A DNA stretch of 64,000 bases from Devosia riboflavina (GCF_000743575.1 NZ_JQGC01000010.1:110288-174287), one strand, 5' to 3'; numbered from the stretch's first letter, positions 8,197-16,818 are shown. Made by a program: numbers and translations. Notes: a model not told the origin generated them from the letters alone.

Positions 8197-9066
8197 TCAG
8201 TCGTCCTTTGGGAGAAGTTTCCAGAATTTTTCGAAGCGCGAGACCAGCGCCTTGGGGCTGTCCACGATCAATTGCCGGCCGAGGGCGAACGCTTTCTTGG
8301 CCAGATCCTCCTGGCGGCACGAGATGGCTTTGGCAACGGTCTCGTCGAGAGGCCCGGCGAGCGCTTCCAGCCCGTCGTCCAACACTGCCAGATTGTGGTG
8401 GTCGCCAAGATATTCCCCGAGAATATCAAGCTGATCGCGACGAGCACCCAGGCGATCCGGCGCACAGTCTTTCAGGAGGGTGACCTGAAACCAGTGCCCC
8501 TTCGTTTCCTTGCGCCACTCGTGAAAATCCTCGTCTTCGCCGGTTTTTTCCGCCTCCTTGAGGCGTTTTCGCATGCGCGCATAGGTGTCGTGCAGGCCGG
8601 GCTCGATCAGGGCGAAACCCTGTGCGTCGAAATTCCAGTGTTTGACGCGCTTCCGCGCGGAGGCCATGGCCTCCGCAAAGCCATCGAGGAGGCCGGTGCG
8701 ATCCTCTTGCCGCGAGACGCGCCGGACATTGTCTTCGAGGCGGCTGCGCAGGGCGTTGCGGGTTTCGCTGGGCTCGTCCTTGAACAGCGCATCGAAGGTT
8801 TCGAGCATGACCGCAGCATCGCGGGACGCGGACAGCGCATTGGCGGCATCGCGAAAGGCCGCGTTTTCCGTGGCGAAATCGGGGAAATTGGGTCGCACGA
8901 GACGCAGCAGGCCGCGGATTTTCTTGCAGCGGCGGCGCAGCTCATGAACCGTGTCGTCGAAATCCTCGGAGGCGGCGATGTCGTCCAGGGCGGCATCGAT
9001 CTGTTCGGCAGCGATTTTCCGGACCTGGCTTCCCACCTTGCTGCGCTGGCTGAATGAAAAACCCAT
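8197..9066 (-). CDS. CHAD domain protein (polyphosphate-binding)
   Basis: 289 residues, almost all alpha-helical, with the conserved histidine/lysine/arginine helices of CHAD domains: VHELRRRCKKIRGLLRLVRP near residue 40, and FHEWRKETKGHWFQ and LGDHHNLAVLDD in the second half. CHAD proteins bind inorganic polyphosphate through these basic faces and usually accompany CYTH phosphatases, as here. The gene is first in the pair; CYTH follows after one base. Together they suggest polyphosphate handling or stress-related phosphate metabolism, though no ppk gene is in view. Confidence 0.88.
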   Translation of the reverse strand: MGFSFSQRSKVGSQVRKIAAEQIDAALDDIAASEDFDDTVHELRRRCKKIRGLLRLVRPNFPDFATENAAFRDAANALSASRDAAVMLETFDALFKDEPSETRNALRSRLEDNVRRVSRQEDRTGLLDGFAEAMASARKRVKHWNFDAQGFALIEPGLHDTYARMRKRLKEAEKTGEDEDFHEWRKETKGHWFQVTLLKDCAPDRLGARRDQLDILGEYLGDHHNLAVLDDGLEALAGPLDETVAKAISCRQEDLAKKAFALGRQLIVDSPKALVSRFEKFWKLLPKDD

Positions 9067-9075
9067 GATGCCCTT

Positions 9076-9612
9076 CTAGAACGCGAACTGCATCTGGCCG
9101 GGCGGCGCGCCCATACTGACGCCTTCGAGCGCCAGCATGGCGCGCTTGCTACTGGTGCCGCCGGGGGCAGAAAAACCCCCTGCCCCGTTGCCCGCGGCGA
9201 GGACACGATGACACGGAATGATGAGCGGAATGGGATTGGCACCCATGGCCTGGCCCACGGCGCGCGACAGGCCGACGTCGCCGAGCTTGCGCGCCATGTC
9301 GCCATAGGTGGTGGTCTTGCCCCAGCCGATGGTGAGGAGGATATCGTAGCAGCGGCGATGGAAATCGGGTACGCCCGTGAGATCGAGACGGACGGCGGAA
9401 AAATCGACCTGCTGGCCGTCGGCATAGTCTTCGACCTGGTCGAGAACAGCGGCCATAGCGCGATCGGGCTCGGCGGGTTTGGCGCCAAGCTTTGCCATGC
9501 GTTCGGCGATTTCCGCAGGCTCGCCACCGGGCAAATAGACTCGGCGAACGCCGTGGTCAGTCCAGACCAGGGCGAATTCACCGAGCGCCGTTGCAAAGGT
9601 GGTGCTGTACAT
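9076..9612 (-). CDS. ogt: Methylated-DNA--protein-cysteine methyltransferase
   Basis: 178 residues. It repairs O6-methylguanine by transferring the methyl group to its own cysteine. The active site PCHR is at residues 133-136 (IIPCHRVLAAGNGAGGFSAPGG), with the DNA-binding helix TTYGDMARKLG and the Arg finger SRAVGQAMGANP. There is no Ada N-terminal zinc domain, so it is an Ogt-type enzyme. GAGG precedes the ATG. It lies 9 bases upstream of the CHAD gene on the same strand, so the three genes may be cotranscribed. Confidence 0.93.
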   Translation of the reverse strand: MYSTTFATALGEFALVWTDHGVRRVYLPGGEPAEIAERMAKLGAKPAEPDRAMAAVLDQVEDYADGQQVDFSAVRLDLTGVPDFHRRCYDILLTIGWGKTTTYGDMARKLGDVGLSRAVGQAMGANPIPLIIPCHRVLAAGNGAGGFSAPGGTSSKRAMLALEGVSMGAPPGQMQFAF

Positions 9613-9687
9613 GACCTCATCTTAGCGCGCCGTCGCACGTGCCGCAAACGCTTGGTCAAACAGGCAAACCTCTGCTAGAGGGCAGGC

Positions 9688-10359
9688 ATGCCCGGTCCCA
9701 TGCCCACATTGCTCGACTATTTTCCGCCCACAGATCCCTATCTCAACGTCCTCCATGTGGACGACGATATTCTGGTGGTCGACAAGCAGAGCGGGCTGCT
9801 CAGTGTGCCCGGCAAAGATCCGAGCCTTTGGGACTGCATTGAATATCGTGCGCGGCAAACCTGGCCGACGGCGGGCATGTGCCATCGGCTCGACAAGGAT
9901 ACGTCTGGCGTATTGGTGATGGCGCTCAACAAGCGCGCCCATGGCCGCATCGGCAGCCAGTTCGAGCACCGGCAGACGACGAAGAGCTATGTGGCGCGGG
10001 TTTCCGGGGTAATTGCCGAGGACAGCGGCGTCATCGACTTGCCGCTGGCGACCGACTGGGAAAACAAGCCGCGCCAGCGCGTCGACTATGAAAATGGCCG
10101 CCACGCCAAGACCGAATGGGAAGTGATCGAGCGCGAGGCCAATGCGACCCGCGTAAAACTCGTGCCGCTGACCGGGCGCACACACCAGTTGCGCGTGCAC
10201 ATGAAGGCACTGGGTCACGTCATCTTGGGCGATGCCTTCTATGCCGAGGGCGACGACCTCAAGGCGGCGGACAGGCTGCAACTGCACGCAGCGGAACTGG
10301 GCTTTACCCATCCGACCACGGGCGAATTCATGACCTTCGTGGCGCCGACGCCGTTCTGA
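9688..10359 (+). CDS. RluA-family pseudouridine synthase
   Basis: 223 residues, like RluA itself, with no N-terminal S4 domain. The catalytic motif HRLDKDTSG is at residues 66-74 with Asp69 as nucleophile. Other family blocks are KSYVARVSG, AKTEWEVI and LTGRTHQLRVHMKALGHVILGD. It isomerises specific uridines in rRNA and/or tRNA; the dual 23S U746/tRNA U32 specificity of RluA is likely but inferred. The stop abuts the convergent ASCH-like gene with no gap. Confidence 0.92.
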   Translation: MPGPMPTLLDYFPPTDPYLNVLHVDDDILVVDKQSGLLSVPGKDPSLWDCIEYRARQTWPTAGMCHRLDKDTSGVLVMALNKRAHGRIGSQFEHRQTTKSYVARVSGVIAEDSGVIDLPLATDWENKPRQRVDYENGRHAKTEWEVIEREANATRVKLVPLTGRTHQLRVHMKALGHVILGDAFYAEGDDLKAADRLQLHAAELGFTHPTTGEFMTFVAPTPF

Positions 10360-10638
10360 TCAGTCTTCGAAGGCAACTTCGATGCGTTGGAAAATGCTGC
10401 CTTCCTTCATGGTGTCGAGCCATTTGCGGAAATCCGGTACGTCCGTGAAGCCGGCGCGCTTGGCATCGGCATCGGTAACGTCGTCCGCACTCATGTCGAT
10501 GACCGACTTGATCGAGAGCAGGCCCAGCTTGGTCTTGAGCGTACCCCCGGTTTTGACCGTGGGGCGATTCCAGCGGCGGAAGATGACGTCGACCTTGCCG
10601 GCCTTGATATCTTCGAGGAGAGCGAGTTTGAGGAGCAT
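10360..10638 (-). CDS. Small ASCH/PUA-like domain protein
   Basis: 92 residues, a stand-alone version of the N-terminal domain of the 182-residue protein at 6268-6816. RRWNRPTVKTGGTL occupies the same positions (21-34), and the DDVTDADAKRAGF block also aligns. It probably adopts an ASCH/PUA-like nucleic-acid-binding fold (inferred). Its ATG overlaps the TGA of the upstream RidA gene (ATGA at 10637-10640 region, minus strand), so it is translationally coupled to RidA. Function unknown. Confidence 0.75.
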   Translation of the reverse strand: MLLKLALLEDIKAGKVDVIFRRWNRPTVKTGGTLKTKLGLLSIKSVIDMSADDVTDADAKRAGFTDVPDFRKWLDTMKEGSIFQRIEVAFED

Positions 10639-11018
10639 CAGTCGAGAACCGCCGTGGCTGTGATTTCGATTTTTAGACCCTTGGCCAGCAGCTCCTTGAC
10701 GACAACCGTCGCGCGGACCGGGAACGGCTGCTGGGTGAAGAATTCGCGATAGACCGCATTCATACCGGCGGCATCGGCGCTGTCGGTGAGAAAAATCTGC
10801 ACCATGACGAGATTGGCGAGCGTACCGCCGGCGGCTTTGACGCCGATCTCGATATTCTGGATGCAGCGGCGGGCCTGGGCCTCGATGCCGCCTTCGACGA
10901 TATCGCCGGTGACCGGGTCTTCGGCGATGGCGACGAGCCAGACGTGCTTGCCGGCGCGCACGGCGTCATTGATCGGCGCGGAGGATGGCGCGATGCCGGT
11001 TTCGATGCGTTCGATCAT
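10638..11018 (-). CDS. RidA family protein (enamine/imine deaminase-like)
   Basis: 126 residues from MIERIETG; GGAGACGAG lies just before this ATG, which is why the longer open frame upstream is not used. RidA (YjgF/YER057c/UK114) proteins are homotrimers that hydrolyse reactive enamines released by PLP enzymes. Seen here: EDPVTGDIVEGGIEAQARRCIQNI, VMVQIFLTD and PFPVRATVVV, including the conserved Arg that binds the carboxylate. It is not the canonical housekeeping RidA sequence, so it may belong to the Rid4-7 type subfamilies. It is coupled to the ASCH-like gene downstream. Confidence 0.88.
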   Translation of the reverse strand: MIERIETGIAPSSAPINDAVRAGKHVWLVAIAEDPVTGDIVEGGIEAQARRCIQNIEIGVKAAGGTLANLVMVQIFLTDSADAAGMNAVYREFFTQQPFPVRATVVVKELLAKGLKIEITATAVLD

Positions 11019-11097
11019 CTCGTCTCCGGGGTTGAGAATCGTCTTGCCGCAATTGTCTTGCGCATCGCCTTGTGACAAACACGGGCCACCGAGCCAA

Positions 11098-11182
11098 GCG
11101 GGCGTGGTGAAACTGGTAGACACAAGGGACTTAAAATCCCTCGGCTAACGCTGTACGGGTTCGATTCCCGTCGCCCGCACCA
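11098..11182 (+). tRNA. tRNA-Leu (anticodon TAA)
   Basis: 85 bases with a long variable arm. Acceptor stem GCGGGCG (11098-11104) pairs with CGCCCGC (11172-11178), followed by discriminator A and an encoded CCA. The anticodon loop CTTAAAA gives anticodon TAA, flanked by AGGGA/TCCCT. The T-loop is GGTTCGATTCCC. It decodes UUA/UUG, rare codons in this high-GC genome. No integrase or second copy of the 3' end was seen nearby. Confidence 0.97.
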
Positions 11183-11213
11183 TTCCCCCGCCAACGCACC
11201 GTTCGAGACGCTC

Positions 11214-11891
11214 ATGAGACCGTGGATACATCTCGATACGGCAAATGTTCCGGGCAACAAGACCCAGCTCAAACTGATGCAGCGCGGCGATGAATTCTCC
11301 ATCATGCTCGGCACCAATGAGCTGATGAACAGCCGCCTCAGCGGTTCGGAAGAAGCGCTGGCAACACTGAGCGCCGAACGCATCGGCGGACGGGCGAAAG
11401 CGCGAGTGCTGATCGGTGGGCTCGGCATGGGTTTTACGCTGCGCGCGGCTCAAGGATGTTTTGGGGCGGACAGCGAGCTTGTCGTCGCCGAACTGGTGCC
11501 CGAGATCATTGCCTGGGCTCGCGGCCCGCTGACCCCAGTGTTCGGGACATGCCTCGATGATCCGCGAGTGAAGATCATCAATGACGATGTCGGCAAGGTG
11601 ATTGCGGCGGGCAAAGGGACTTACGACGCCATCCTGCTCGATGTCGACAACGGGCCGGACGGCGTGAGCCGGGAGCAGAACGACCAGCTCTATGGGCTGG
11701 CGGCGCTCAGGAGATCATGGGCAGCATTGCGCCCGGGTGGTGTGCTGGCAGTTTGGTCGGCGCATCCGAGCGAGCCATTCGCAAAGCGACTGGCTGCTGC
11801 GGGTTTTGCGGTGGAAGAGGTCAAGGTGCGGGCGCGCGGCGGCGGCAAGGGCGCGCGGCATGTAATTTGGCTGGGGACGAAAGCGCGATAG
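11214..11891 (+). CDS. Spermidine synthase-like SAM/dcSAM-dependent transferase
   Basis: 225 residues with a Rossmann methyltransferase core: glycine loop VLIGGLGMGFTLRAA (motif I), acidic VVAELVPEII at the end of beta2, and motif post-I/II regions INDDVGKVI and YDAILLDVDNGPDG. This arrangement, particularly the DVDNGP stretch, resembles the spermidine/spermine synthase-like group (SpeE-type fold) rather than DNA or rRNA methylases. Substrate unknown. It starts 31 bases after tRNA-Leu and ends 7 bases before the convergent unknown gene. Confidence 0.78.
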   Translation: MRPWIHLDTANVPGNKTQLKLMQRGDEFSIMLGTNELMNSRLSGSEEALATLSAERIGGRAKARVLIGGLGMGFTLRAAQGCFGADSELVVAELVPEIIAWARGPLTPVFGTCLDDPRVKIINDDVGKVIAAGKGTYDAILLDVDNGPDGVSREQNDQLYGLAALRRSWAALRPGGVLAVWSAHPSEPFAKRLAAAGFAVEEVKVRARGGGKGARHVIWLGTKAR

Positions 11892-11898
11892 GCCCCGG

Positions 11899-12612
11899 TT
11901 ATTTGCTCTCGAATGGAAATGGCGAAGGCTCCCAGAAGCGTTCAAGTTTTAGGACCTTGACGGTCATCGCTTCCCATTCGTGCAGGAGCGCCGCGATGGG
12001 GGCCGGGTCTTCCTCCGCGAGCATTACGCGAAGGGCATCGAAGTTTCGGAGGTTCTCAAGCCATTGGACTTTGAACCTCTGTCGTTTTTCCCACTTTTTG
12101 GAACCAAGGACCACCGACGGGGGCGTACCGTAGGCATTGGCATCCGCCCAATTCAGGTCGAGGTACTTTTCCAGAACGGCGCGGGCCTCGGGAAATCTGC
12201 CAAGCGCGGCGTACATAAGTGCCTGGCTCGGGTAGGACATCCCCACAGATGGGTTGATGTGCTGCTGGAGCGACAGGATATTGTCGAGCGATGTACCCGA
12301 TACGATTACTTCGCTCGCAGCGCGTTCCATCTCGTTGAGCACCCTAGCCGGCAAAGTCTGGTCTTCCCCGAGAAAGCCGTTCGCCCCGTCGATCTGCCTA
12401 CCGATCCCAACTAGAAAGTGCGGCGGCGAGAATAGGAACTTGACCCGCCAATAGAGGTCGACATGACCCTTGTAGTGAGGCGGACCAAACGAGAAGCCCA
12501 CCACGAGGTGGCGAACCGAAGTGCGAAAAATCTCACGCTTTTCCAAGACAAAATCAGGGTAGCGCTCGAGAAACGGCGAGGCCAGCTGGGAGACTTGTGG
12601 AGCAGTCGTCAT
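11899..12612 (-). CDS. Unknown protein; candidate immunity partner of the upstream nuclease remnant
   Basis: 237 residues, intact, with no domain I recognise. The N-terminal half is mixed with aromatic-rich strands (VRHLVVGFSFGPPHYKGHVDLYWRVKFLF); the middle looks TPR-like (YPSQALMYAALGRFPEARAVLEKYLDLNW); there is no signal peptide or membrane segment. Its ATG overlaps the TGA of the upstream reading frame by the classic ATGA arrangement (12609-12612), so it was built to be translated with the nuclease-like gene. Together with the lower GC of this patch, this fits an immunity or antitoxin protein. That role is inference. Confidence 0.6.
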   Translation of the reverse strand: MTTAPQVSQLASPFLERYPDFVLEKREIFRTSVRHLVVGFSFGPPHYKGHVDLYWRVKFLFSPPHFLVGIGRQIDGANGFLGEDQTLPARVLNEMERAASEVIVSGTSLDNILSLQQHINPSVGMSYPSQALMYAALGRFPEARAVLEKYLDLNWADANAYGTPPSVVLGSKKWEKRQRFKVQWLENLRNFDALRVMLAEEDPAPIAALLHEWEAMTVKVLKLERFWEPSPFPFESK

Positions 12613-13753
12613 TGAATGCCGATCTGAACAACAATCACATTAGTGACCCTGGGATATTCGTGGTTCGACTGACTAAATCTGTCGTGCGACTGAGCGAAAG
12701 CCCTCTGCGCCCAGTTTTCACATCATATATGCAAGCTGTGGTTGCATTCACTCTCTCATAAACATCCAAGCGTGACGTCTCAACTTGCCCATAGTATACG
12801 TCATCATCATCTACGCTAGTCAGTCCTCCAGCCGAGATCGACATTTCAGGATGAACGTTTCCGTACTGAACCGGAGCCAGTAATTTCCGCATGGTGATCT
12901 GCCGATGCACCTCCGTATGAACGGCAATCCCAAAATTCTGAGGGGTTGCGGTAAGTCGCATCGCACTCATTTTGGCGGCAGCTTCGTTGGTTAGAGCCTG
13001 CACCTCCGGCAACAGCTTGCAGGTTTGCGCGACTTGTTCGGCAGTGAACGCAACTTGCGTGACTGTTATAGAGTTGCCAGTTCGGCTGCCGTCCCAAACC
13101 TTGAAGGCGAGCGCGACGAGCTCGGTTTCGCCTACGCCTATCAGCTCCGGTCGGGAGACAGCAGCGTTGTAGAGCGCAATGGCGCCCCGAACCATTATGG
13201 CAAAAGGCGATGTGAGCCAGGTATCCGCCAGCGCATTGCCCGATACGGTGGGAGGTTCCGGCATCGCCCAGCGCGGACGGCGGCGCTACAAGAGGGCCGT
13301 GTGTAAGTGCGCCGCGGAGCCAAGCGACCCGAGCCAGCACCTCGCCGTCACGACCGAGAGAGAGATGCTCAACCCGCGCGTTTCGGAGAGCCTCCAGGAA
13401 AGTGGCGTTTGGCATGACCACGACCTGCGAAACGCTTTGACCGGCAAAGGTCGATCGAACGGAGGCGCCATCGGTCATGATGACCTCCGAGGCGGCTATG
13501 CTCCCATCCGGCCGCGTGAGTGTTTCGACACTTGCCCAAAGTTCAGACGGATCAGTGGCAATCTGTCGTTCGGATACGAGTTGGAGAAAAGCGTCCGGGA
13601 TTGCTGGGTTGCCATAGTACGGTTCGGCCCAGCAACGGCAGTTCGGCGCGGTGCCGGGATGGCCTTCTGTCTAGCGAGCTCAACTCGCTTCTCTTCCAGC
13701 TTCTTCGATAATCCAACCACTTCCCGCCCCCGCTTTGATGCGGAGGCAGGGTC
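12609..13753 (-). pseudogene. Frameshifted nuclease/toxin-like gene (PD-(D/E)XK-like C-terminus)
   Basis: No single frame spans it, but one protein can be followed across frames. Bases 13753-13671 read SKRGREVVGLSKKLEEKRVELARQ; 13670-~13268 read GTAPNCRCWAEPYYGNPAIP through ALRNARVEHLSLGRDGEVLA; 13264-~12660 continue with TVSGNALADTW to the nuclease-like end; 12660-12609 resume in a third frame as EYPRVTNVIVVQIGIQ and stop. Shifts therefore lie near 13670, 13262-13286 and 12657-12680. TSRLDVYE ... CIYDVKTGRRGLS (acidic, then D-x-K) resembles nuclease-fold ends of polymorphic toxins or phage-linked effectors. The N-terminus is missing next to gpt. Sequencing error could explain one shift but hardly all. 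Confidence 0.6.
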
Positions 13754-13788
13754 TCATGGCCGGTTGGGGCGGGGATAAGCGGGATAGA

Positions 13789-14286
13789 TCAGTCGGTGCC
13801 GCCGGAGATCGGGGCGACGTAGGCGACGTCGAGGTCCCAGGGGAAGAAAATCCAGGTGTCCTGGCTCACTTCGGTAATGAAAGTGTCGACCATTTCGCGG
13901 CCCTTGGGCTTGGCGTAGACAGTCGCGAAATGGGCGCCGGGAAGCATTTCGCGGACGACGCGGGCGGTGTTGCCGGTGTCCACGAGATCGTCGACGATCA
14001 GTATCTTGCCGCCGCTCTTGGCGAGATCGAAGACCGGCTGGCTGATTTCCTTAAGGATTTTGATGCCCGCCTGGTTCTGGTGGTCGTAGCTCTTGGCTGC
14101 GACGGTTTCCACGGTGCGGATATTCAGTTCGCGGGCAACGATGGCTGCCGGGACGAGGCCGCCGCGGGCGATGGCGACGACGGCGTCAAAAGTGCCGAGG
14201 CCGGCGAGGCGCCAGGCGAGAGCGCGGCTATCGCGGTGAAACTGGTCCCAGGTGACGGGAAACGACTTCTGGTTGGGATTGCTCAA
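13789..14286 (-). CDS. gpt: Xanthine (guanine) phosphoribosyltransferase
   Basis: 165 residues. It salvages xanthine, guanine and hypoxanthine with PRPP. The PRPP-binding loop is [17 protein letters not shown]; the N-terminal RxLAWRLAG and [10 protein letters not shown] blocks match XGPRT; the C-terminal WIFFPWDLD is typical of Gpt proteins of this order. The start is a TTG at 14286, chosen because CCGGAG lies 9 bases upstream and no in-frame ATG exists there. Convergent or same-strand neighbours are the nuclease remnant (35 bases downstream) and the CinA-like gene upstream. Confidence 0.93.
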   Translation of the reverse strand: MSNPNQKSFPVTWDQFHRDSRALAWRLAGLGTFDAVVAIARGGLVPAAIVARELNIRTVETVAAKSYDHQNQAGIKILKEISQPVFDLAKSGGKILIVDDLVDTGNTARVVREMLPGAHFATVYAKPKGREMVDTFITEVSQDTWIFFPWDLDVAYVAPISGGTD

Positions 14287-14334
14287 CGCATTGATCTCCG
14301 GAGGGGCGCCACGCGCCGAATTCTTTGTGAGGCA

Positions 14335-14354
14335 CCGTCCTTATCAAAGGACGG
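14335..14354. terminator. Hairpin after the CinA-like gene, possible terminator
   Basis: A perfect 8-bp stem, CCGTCCTT-atca-AAGGACGG, lies between the end of the CinA-like gene and the start of gpt. There is no clear U-tract on the minus strand, so it may be a weak terminator or a processing hairpin in a shared transcript. Confidence 0.45.
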
Positions 14355-14366
14355 GCCTGACGCCAA

Positions 14367-15137
14367 TCATTCACCGTCGGGAGGCGCAATTCCGGCCTTT
14401 GCATGGGCTGCGGCGACCATGGCGCGAACCTTTTCCCCAGCCTCGGCGAGGAGAGCTTCGTCCGAGGAGCGCAGGACCAGTTCGGTCATGACCCGGTCCT
14501 TGCCCATCTGGGGATAGGAGCCCATCTTCACGTCGGGGTATTCGTTCTGCAGCGCGGCGAGCGGGCCGCCCAGCGTGCCTTCGCCCACGGCAGCTTTCAC
14601 GGTGAGGGACTGCACCTTCTTGCTGCCCTTGAGGGTCGGCGTGAGCGCTTCGAGCATGGCGCGCATGATGACGGGGACGCCGGCCATGACATGCACATTG
14701 CCAATGCGGAAGCCGGGGGCGGCGCTCACCGAATTGACGATGAGATCGGCGCCTTCGGGAATGCGGGCCATGCGGAGGCGCGCTTCGTTGACCTCGGTGC
14801 CGGTTTCCTTCCAGCGCGCTTCGAGCATGGCGCGGGCCTGGGCGTTGATCGGCAGGGCGACGCCAAATGCCTTGGCGATGGCGTCGGCGGTGATGTCGTC
14901 ATGCGTCGGGCCGATGCCGCCGGTGGTGAAGACATAGGTGTAGCGCTGGCGGAGGGCGTTGACCCCCTCGACGATCGACTCTTCGACGTCGCTGACGACG
15001 CGCACTTCGGTGAGATCGATACCGAGATCGGTACAGAAATCGGCGACGGCGCCGATATTCACGTCCTTGGTGCGGCCGGACAGGATTTCGTCGCCGATAA
15101 CCAGGAGGCCGGCGGTCACACGAGTTTGGGTCGACAT
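14367..15137 (-). CDS. CinA-like molybdopterin-binding (MoCF) domain protein
   Basis: 256 residues from MSTQTRVTAGLLVIGDEIL. It carries the competence/damage-inducible CinA N-terminal domain, related to MoaB/Mog: IGDEILSGRTKDVN, VFTTGGIGPTHDDITADAIAKAFG, and NVHVMAGVPVIMRAML. The C-terminal nicotinamide-nucleotide amidase domain of full-length CinA (~400 residues) is absent, which is common for the paralogue in alphaproteobacteria. Short CinA-type proteins have been linked to ADP-ribose or FAD pyrophosphate hydrolysis; the role here is uncertain. GGAAAATTCC precedes the ATG. Confidence 0.88.
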   Translation of the reverse strand: MSTQTRVTAGLLVIGDEILSGRTKDVNIGAVADFCTDLGIDLTEVRVVSDVEESIVEGVNALRQRYTYVFTTGGIGPTHDDITADAIAKAFGVALPINAQARAMLEARWKETGTEVNEARLRMARIPEGADLIVNSVSAAPGFRIGNVHVMAGVPVIMRAMLEALTPTLKGSKKVQSLTVKAAVGEGTLGGPLAALQNEYPDVKMGSYPQMGKDRVMTELVLRSSDEALLAEAGEKVRAMVAAAHAKAGIAPPDGE

Positions 15138-15259
15138 GGAATTTTCCGGTTTTATGAACAGAGAGGAATGCCCCTCGCCTTGCCCGCCGTCAAGCAGGCG
15201 AAGCCCTTTCAATCGGACGAGCATGTGACTAGATTTGGACCATTCCCCTGGAGTCCTTG

Positions 15260-16096
15260 ATGGTTACCTACGTCGACGCATCCGCCAAATCCCGCCGCAC
15301 CCCCGGAGTCATCCCGCTACATGGCGAGGAAGGCTTTGCGGGCATGCGCAAGGCCGGAGCGCTGACGGCGCAAGCTCTCGATATTCTCACCGAATATGTC
15401 GAGCCGGGCGTGCCGACGGCAAAGATCGACCAGATCGCCTATGAATTTGCCCGCGACAATGGCGCGGTGCCGGCGACGCTGTTCTACAAGGGTTATCGGC
15501 ACTCGGTATGCACTTCGATCAATCATGTGGTGTGCCATGGCATTCCCGATGATCGGGGGTTGCGCGAGGGCGATATCGTCAATGTCGACCTGACGCTGAT
15601 CGTCGATGGCTGGTATGGCGACTCGAGCCGCATGTATCCGGTAGGCGAAATCTCGCGAAAGGCAGAGCGGCTCATTGAAGTGACCTATGCCGGGCTCGAA
15701 GCGGGTCTTGCTGCGGCGAAGCCAGGCAATACGACGGGCGATATCGGTGCGGCCATCCAGGCTGTGGCCGAGGGCGAGCGCATGAGCGTGGTGCGGGACT
15801 TCGTCGGGCATGGTGTGGGGCGGCTGTTCCACGACGAGCCGAATATTCTGCACTTTGGGACGCCGGGCACGGGCGTGCCGCTAAAGCCGGGCATGATTTT
15901 CACCATCGAGCCGATGATCAATCTCGGTAAGCCGCATGTGAAGATTCTGTCGGATGGCTGGACGGCGGTGACGCGCGACCGGACGCTGTCGGCGCAGTGC
16001 GAGCACTCGATCGGCATCACCGAAACCGGGCACGAGATTTTCACGCTCTCGCCCGGCGGCCTTTTCAATCCCCTCGCAACACGGAAGCAGTCTTGA
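15260..16096 (+). CDS. map: Type I methionine aminopeptidase
   Basis: 278 residues. It removes the initiator Met from new proteins. All five metal ligands are visible in context: Asp in [17 protein letters not shown] (two Asp), His in [13 protein letters not shown], Glu in FTIEPMI, and Glu in CEHSIGIT; the substrate His lies in [16 protein letters not shown]. The ATG at 15260 follows GGAG with good spacing; a TTG sits one codon earlier. Its last codon overlaps the TTG start of radC (TTGA), a tight coupling that is common for map-radC in Hyphomicrobiales. Confidence 0.95.
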   Translation: MVTYVDASAKSRRTPGVIPLHGEEGFAGMRKAGALTAQALDILTEYVEPGVPTAKIDQIAYEFARDNGAVPATLFYKGYRHSVCTSINHVVCHGIPDDRGLREGDIVNVDLTLIVDGWYGDSSRMYPVGEISRKAERLIEVTYAGLEAGLAAAKPGNTTGDIGAAIQAVAEGERMSVVRDFVGHGVGRLFHDEPNILHFGTPGTGVPLKPGMIFTIEPMINLGKPHVKILSDGWTAVTRDRTLSAQCEHSIGITETGHEIFTLSPGGLFNPLATRKQS

Positions 16097-16818
16097 GCGA
16101 CAAGCCCGAGAGCAGAGCCGGCGGCATGGCGGAAGCGCCACTGAAGCCGCATTATCTCGGGCATCGCGAGCGGGCGCGTGACCGCTTCAATACGGTGGGC
16201 GGCAATGCGCTGGCCGATTATGAACTGCTCGAACTTCTGCTCCACATGATCCTGCCGCAGCGCGACACCAAGGCGCTGGCCAAGGATCTGCTGGCGCGGT
16301 TCGGGTCGATTTCCGAAGTGCTGGGTGCGTCCCCTGCCCGGCTGGCCGAGGTCAAGGGGCTGGGCGAAACTTCCATCACCCACCTTAAGGTGGTGCAGGC
16401 CGTGGCGCAGCGCTTTGGGCGTGATCAGATCGATATTGAAAAGCCGATCCTGTCGTCATGGTCGGAACTGATCGACTATTGCCGCAGCGCCATGGCCTAT
16501 GAGAGCGTCGAGCAGTTTCGCATTCTCTTCCTCGACAAGAAAAATCGGCTGATTGCCGACGAGGTGCAACAGGTCGGCACGGTGGATCATACACCGGTCT
16601 ATCCGCGCGAGGTGATCCGGCGGACGCTGGAATTGTCCGCTTCGGCGCTGATCCTCGTGCACAACCACCCATCGGGCGATCCCTCGCCTTCCGCGGCAGA
16701 CGTGCGGATGACGCGGGAAATCGCCGAGATTTCAAAGCAGATGGGGATTACGCTCCACGACCACATCATCATCGGGCGCGCCGGGCACGCCTCGATGCGG
16801 GGGCTCAAGCTAATCTGA
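16093..16818 (+). CDS. radC: RadC family JAB/MPN domain protein
   Basis: About 241 residues if the TTG at 16093 is used (TTGA overlap with map, GGAAG 6 bases upstream); ATG at 16126 is the alternative. An N-terminal UPF0758 helix-hairpin-helix part ([27 protein letters not shown]) is followed by the MPN+ metal motif with [18 protein letters not shown]. Despite its name RadC is not established as a DNA-repair enzyme; the metal motif suggests a protease or nuclease-like activity. The 3' end overlaps the convergent CelD-type gene by 9 bases. Confidence 0.9.
   Translation: MSDKPESRAGGMAEAPLKPHYLGHRERARDRFNTVGGNALADYELLELLLHMILPQRDTKALAKDLLARFGSISEVLGASPARLAEVKGLGETSITHLKVVQAVAQRFGRDQIDIEKPILSSWSELIDYCRSAMAYESVEQFRILFLDKKNRLIADEVQQVGTVDHTPVYPREVIRRTLELSASALILVHNHPSGDPSPSAADVRMTREIAEISKQMGITLHDHIIIGRAGHASMRGLKLI

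Noticed and set aside
13496..13720. Separate small gene beginning VVGLSKKLEEKRVELARQ
   Set aside because: The reading continues the same coding style into the nuclease remnant by a frame change, so it is kept as part of the pseudogene.
11098..13753. Genomic island integrated at tRNA-Leu
   Set aside because: No integrase and no second copy of the tRNA 3' end were found nearby; the patch may simply be an old insertion.
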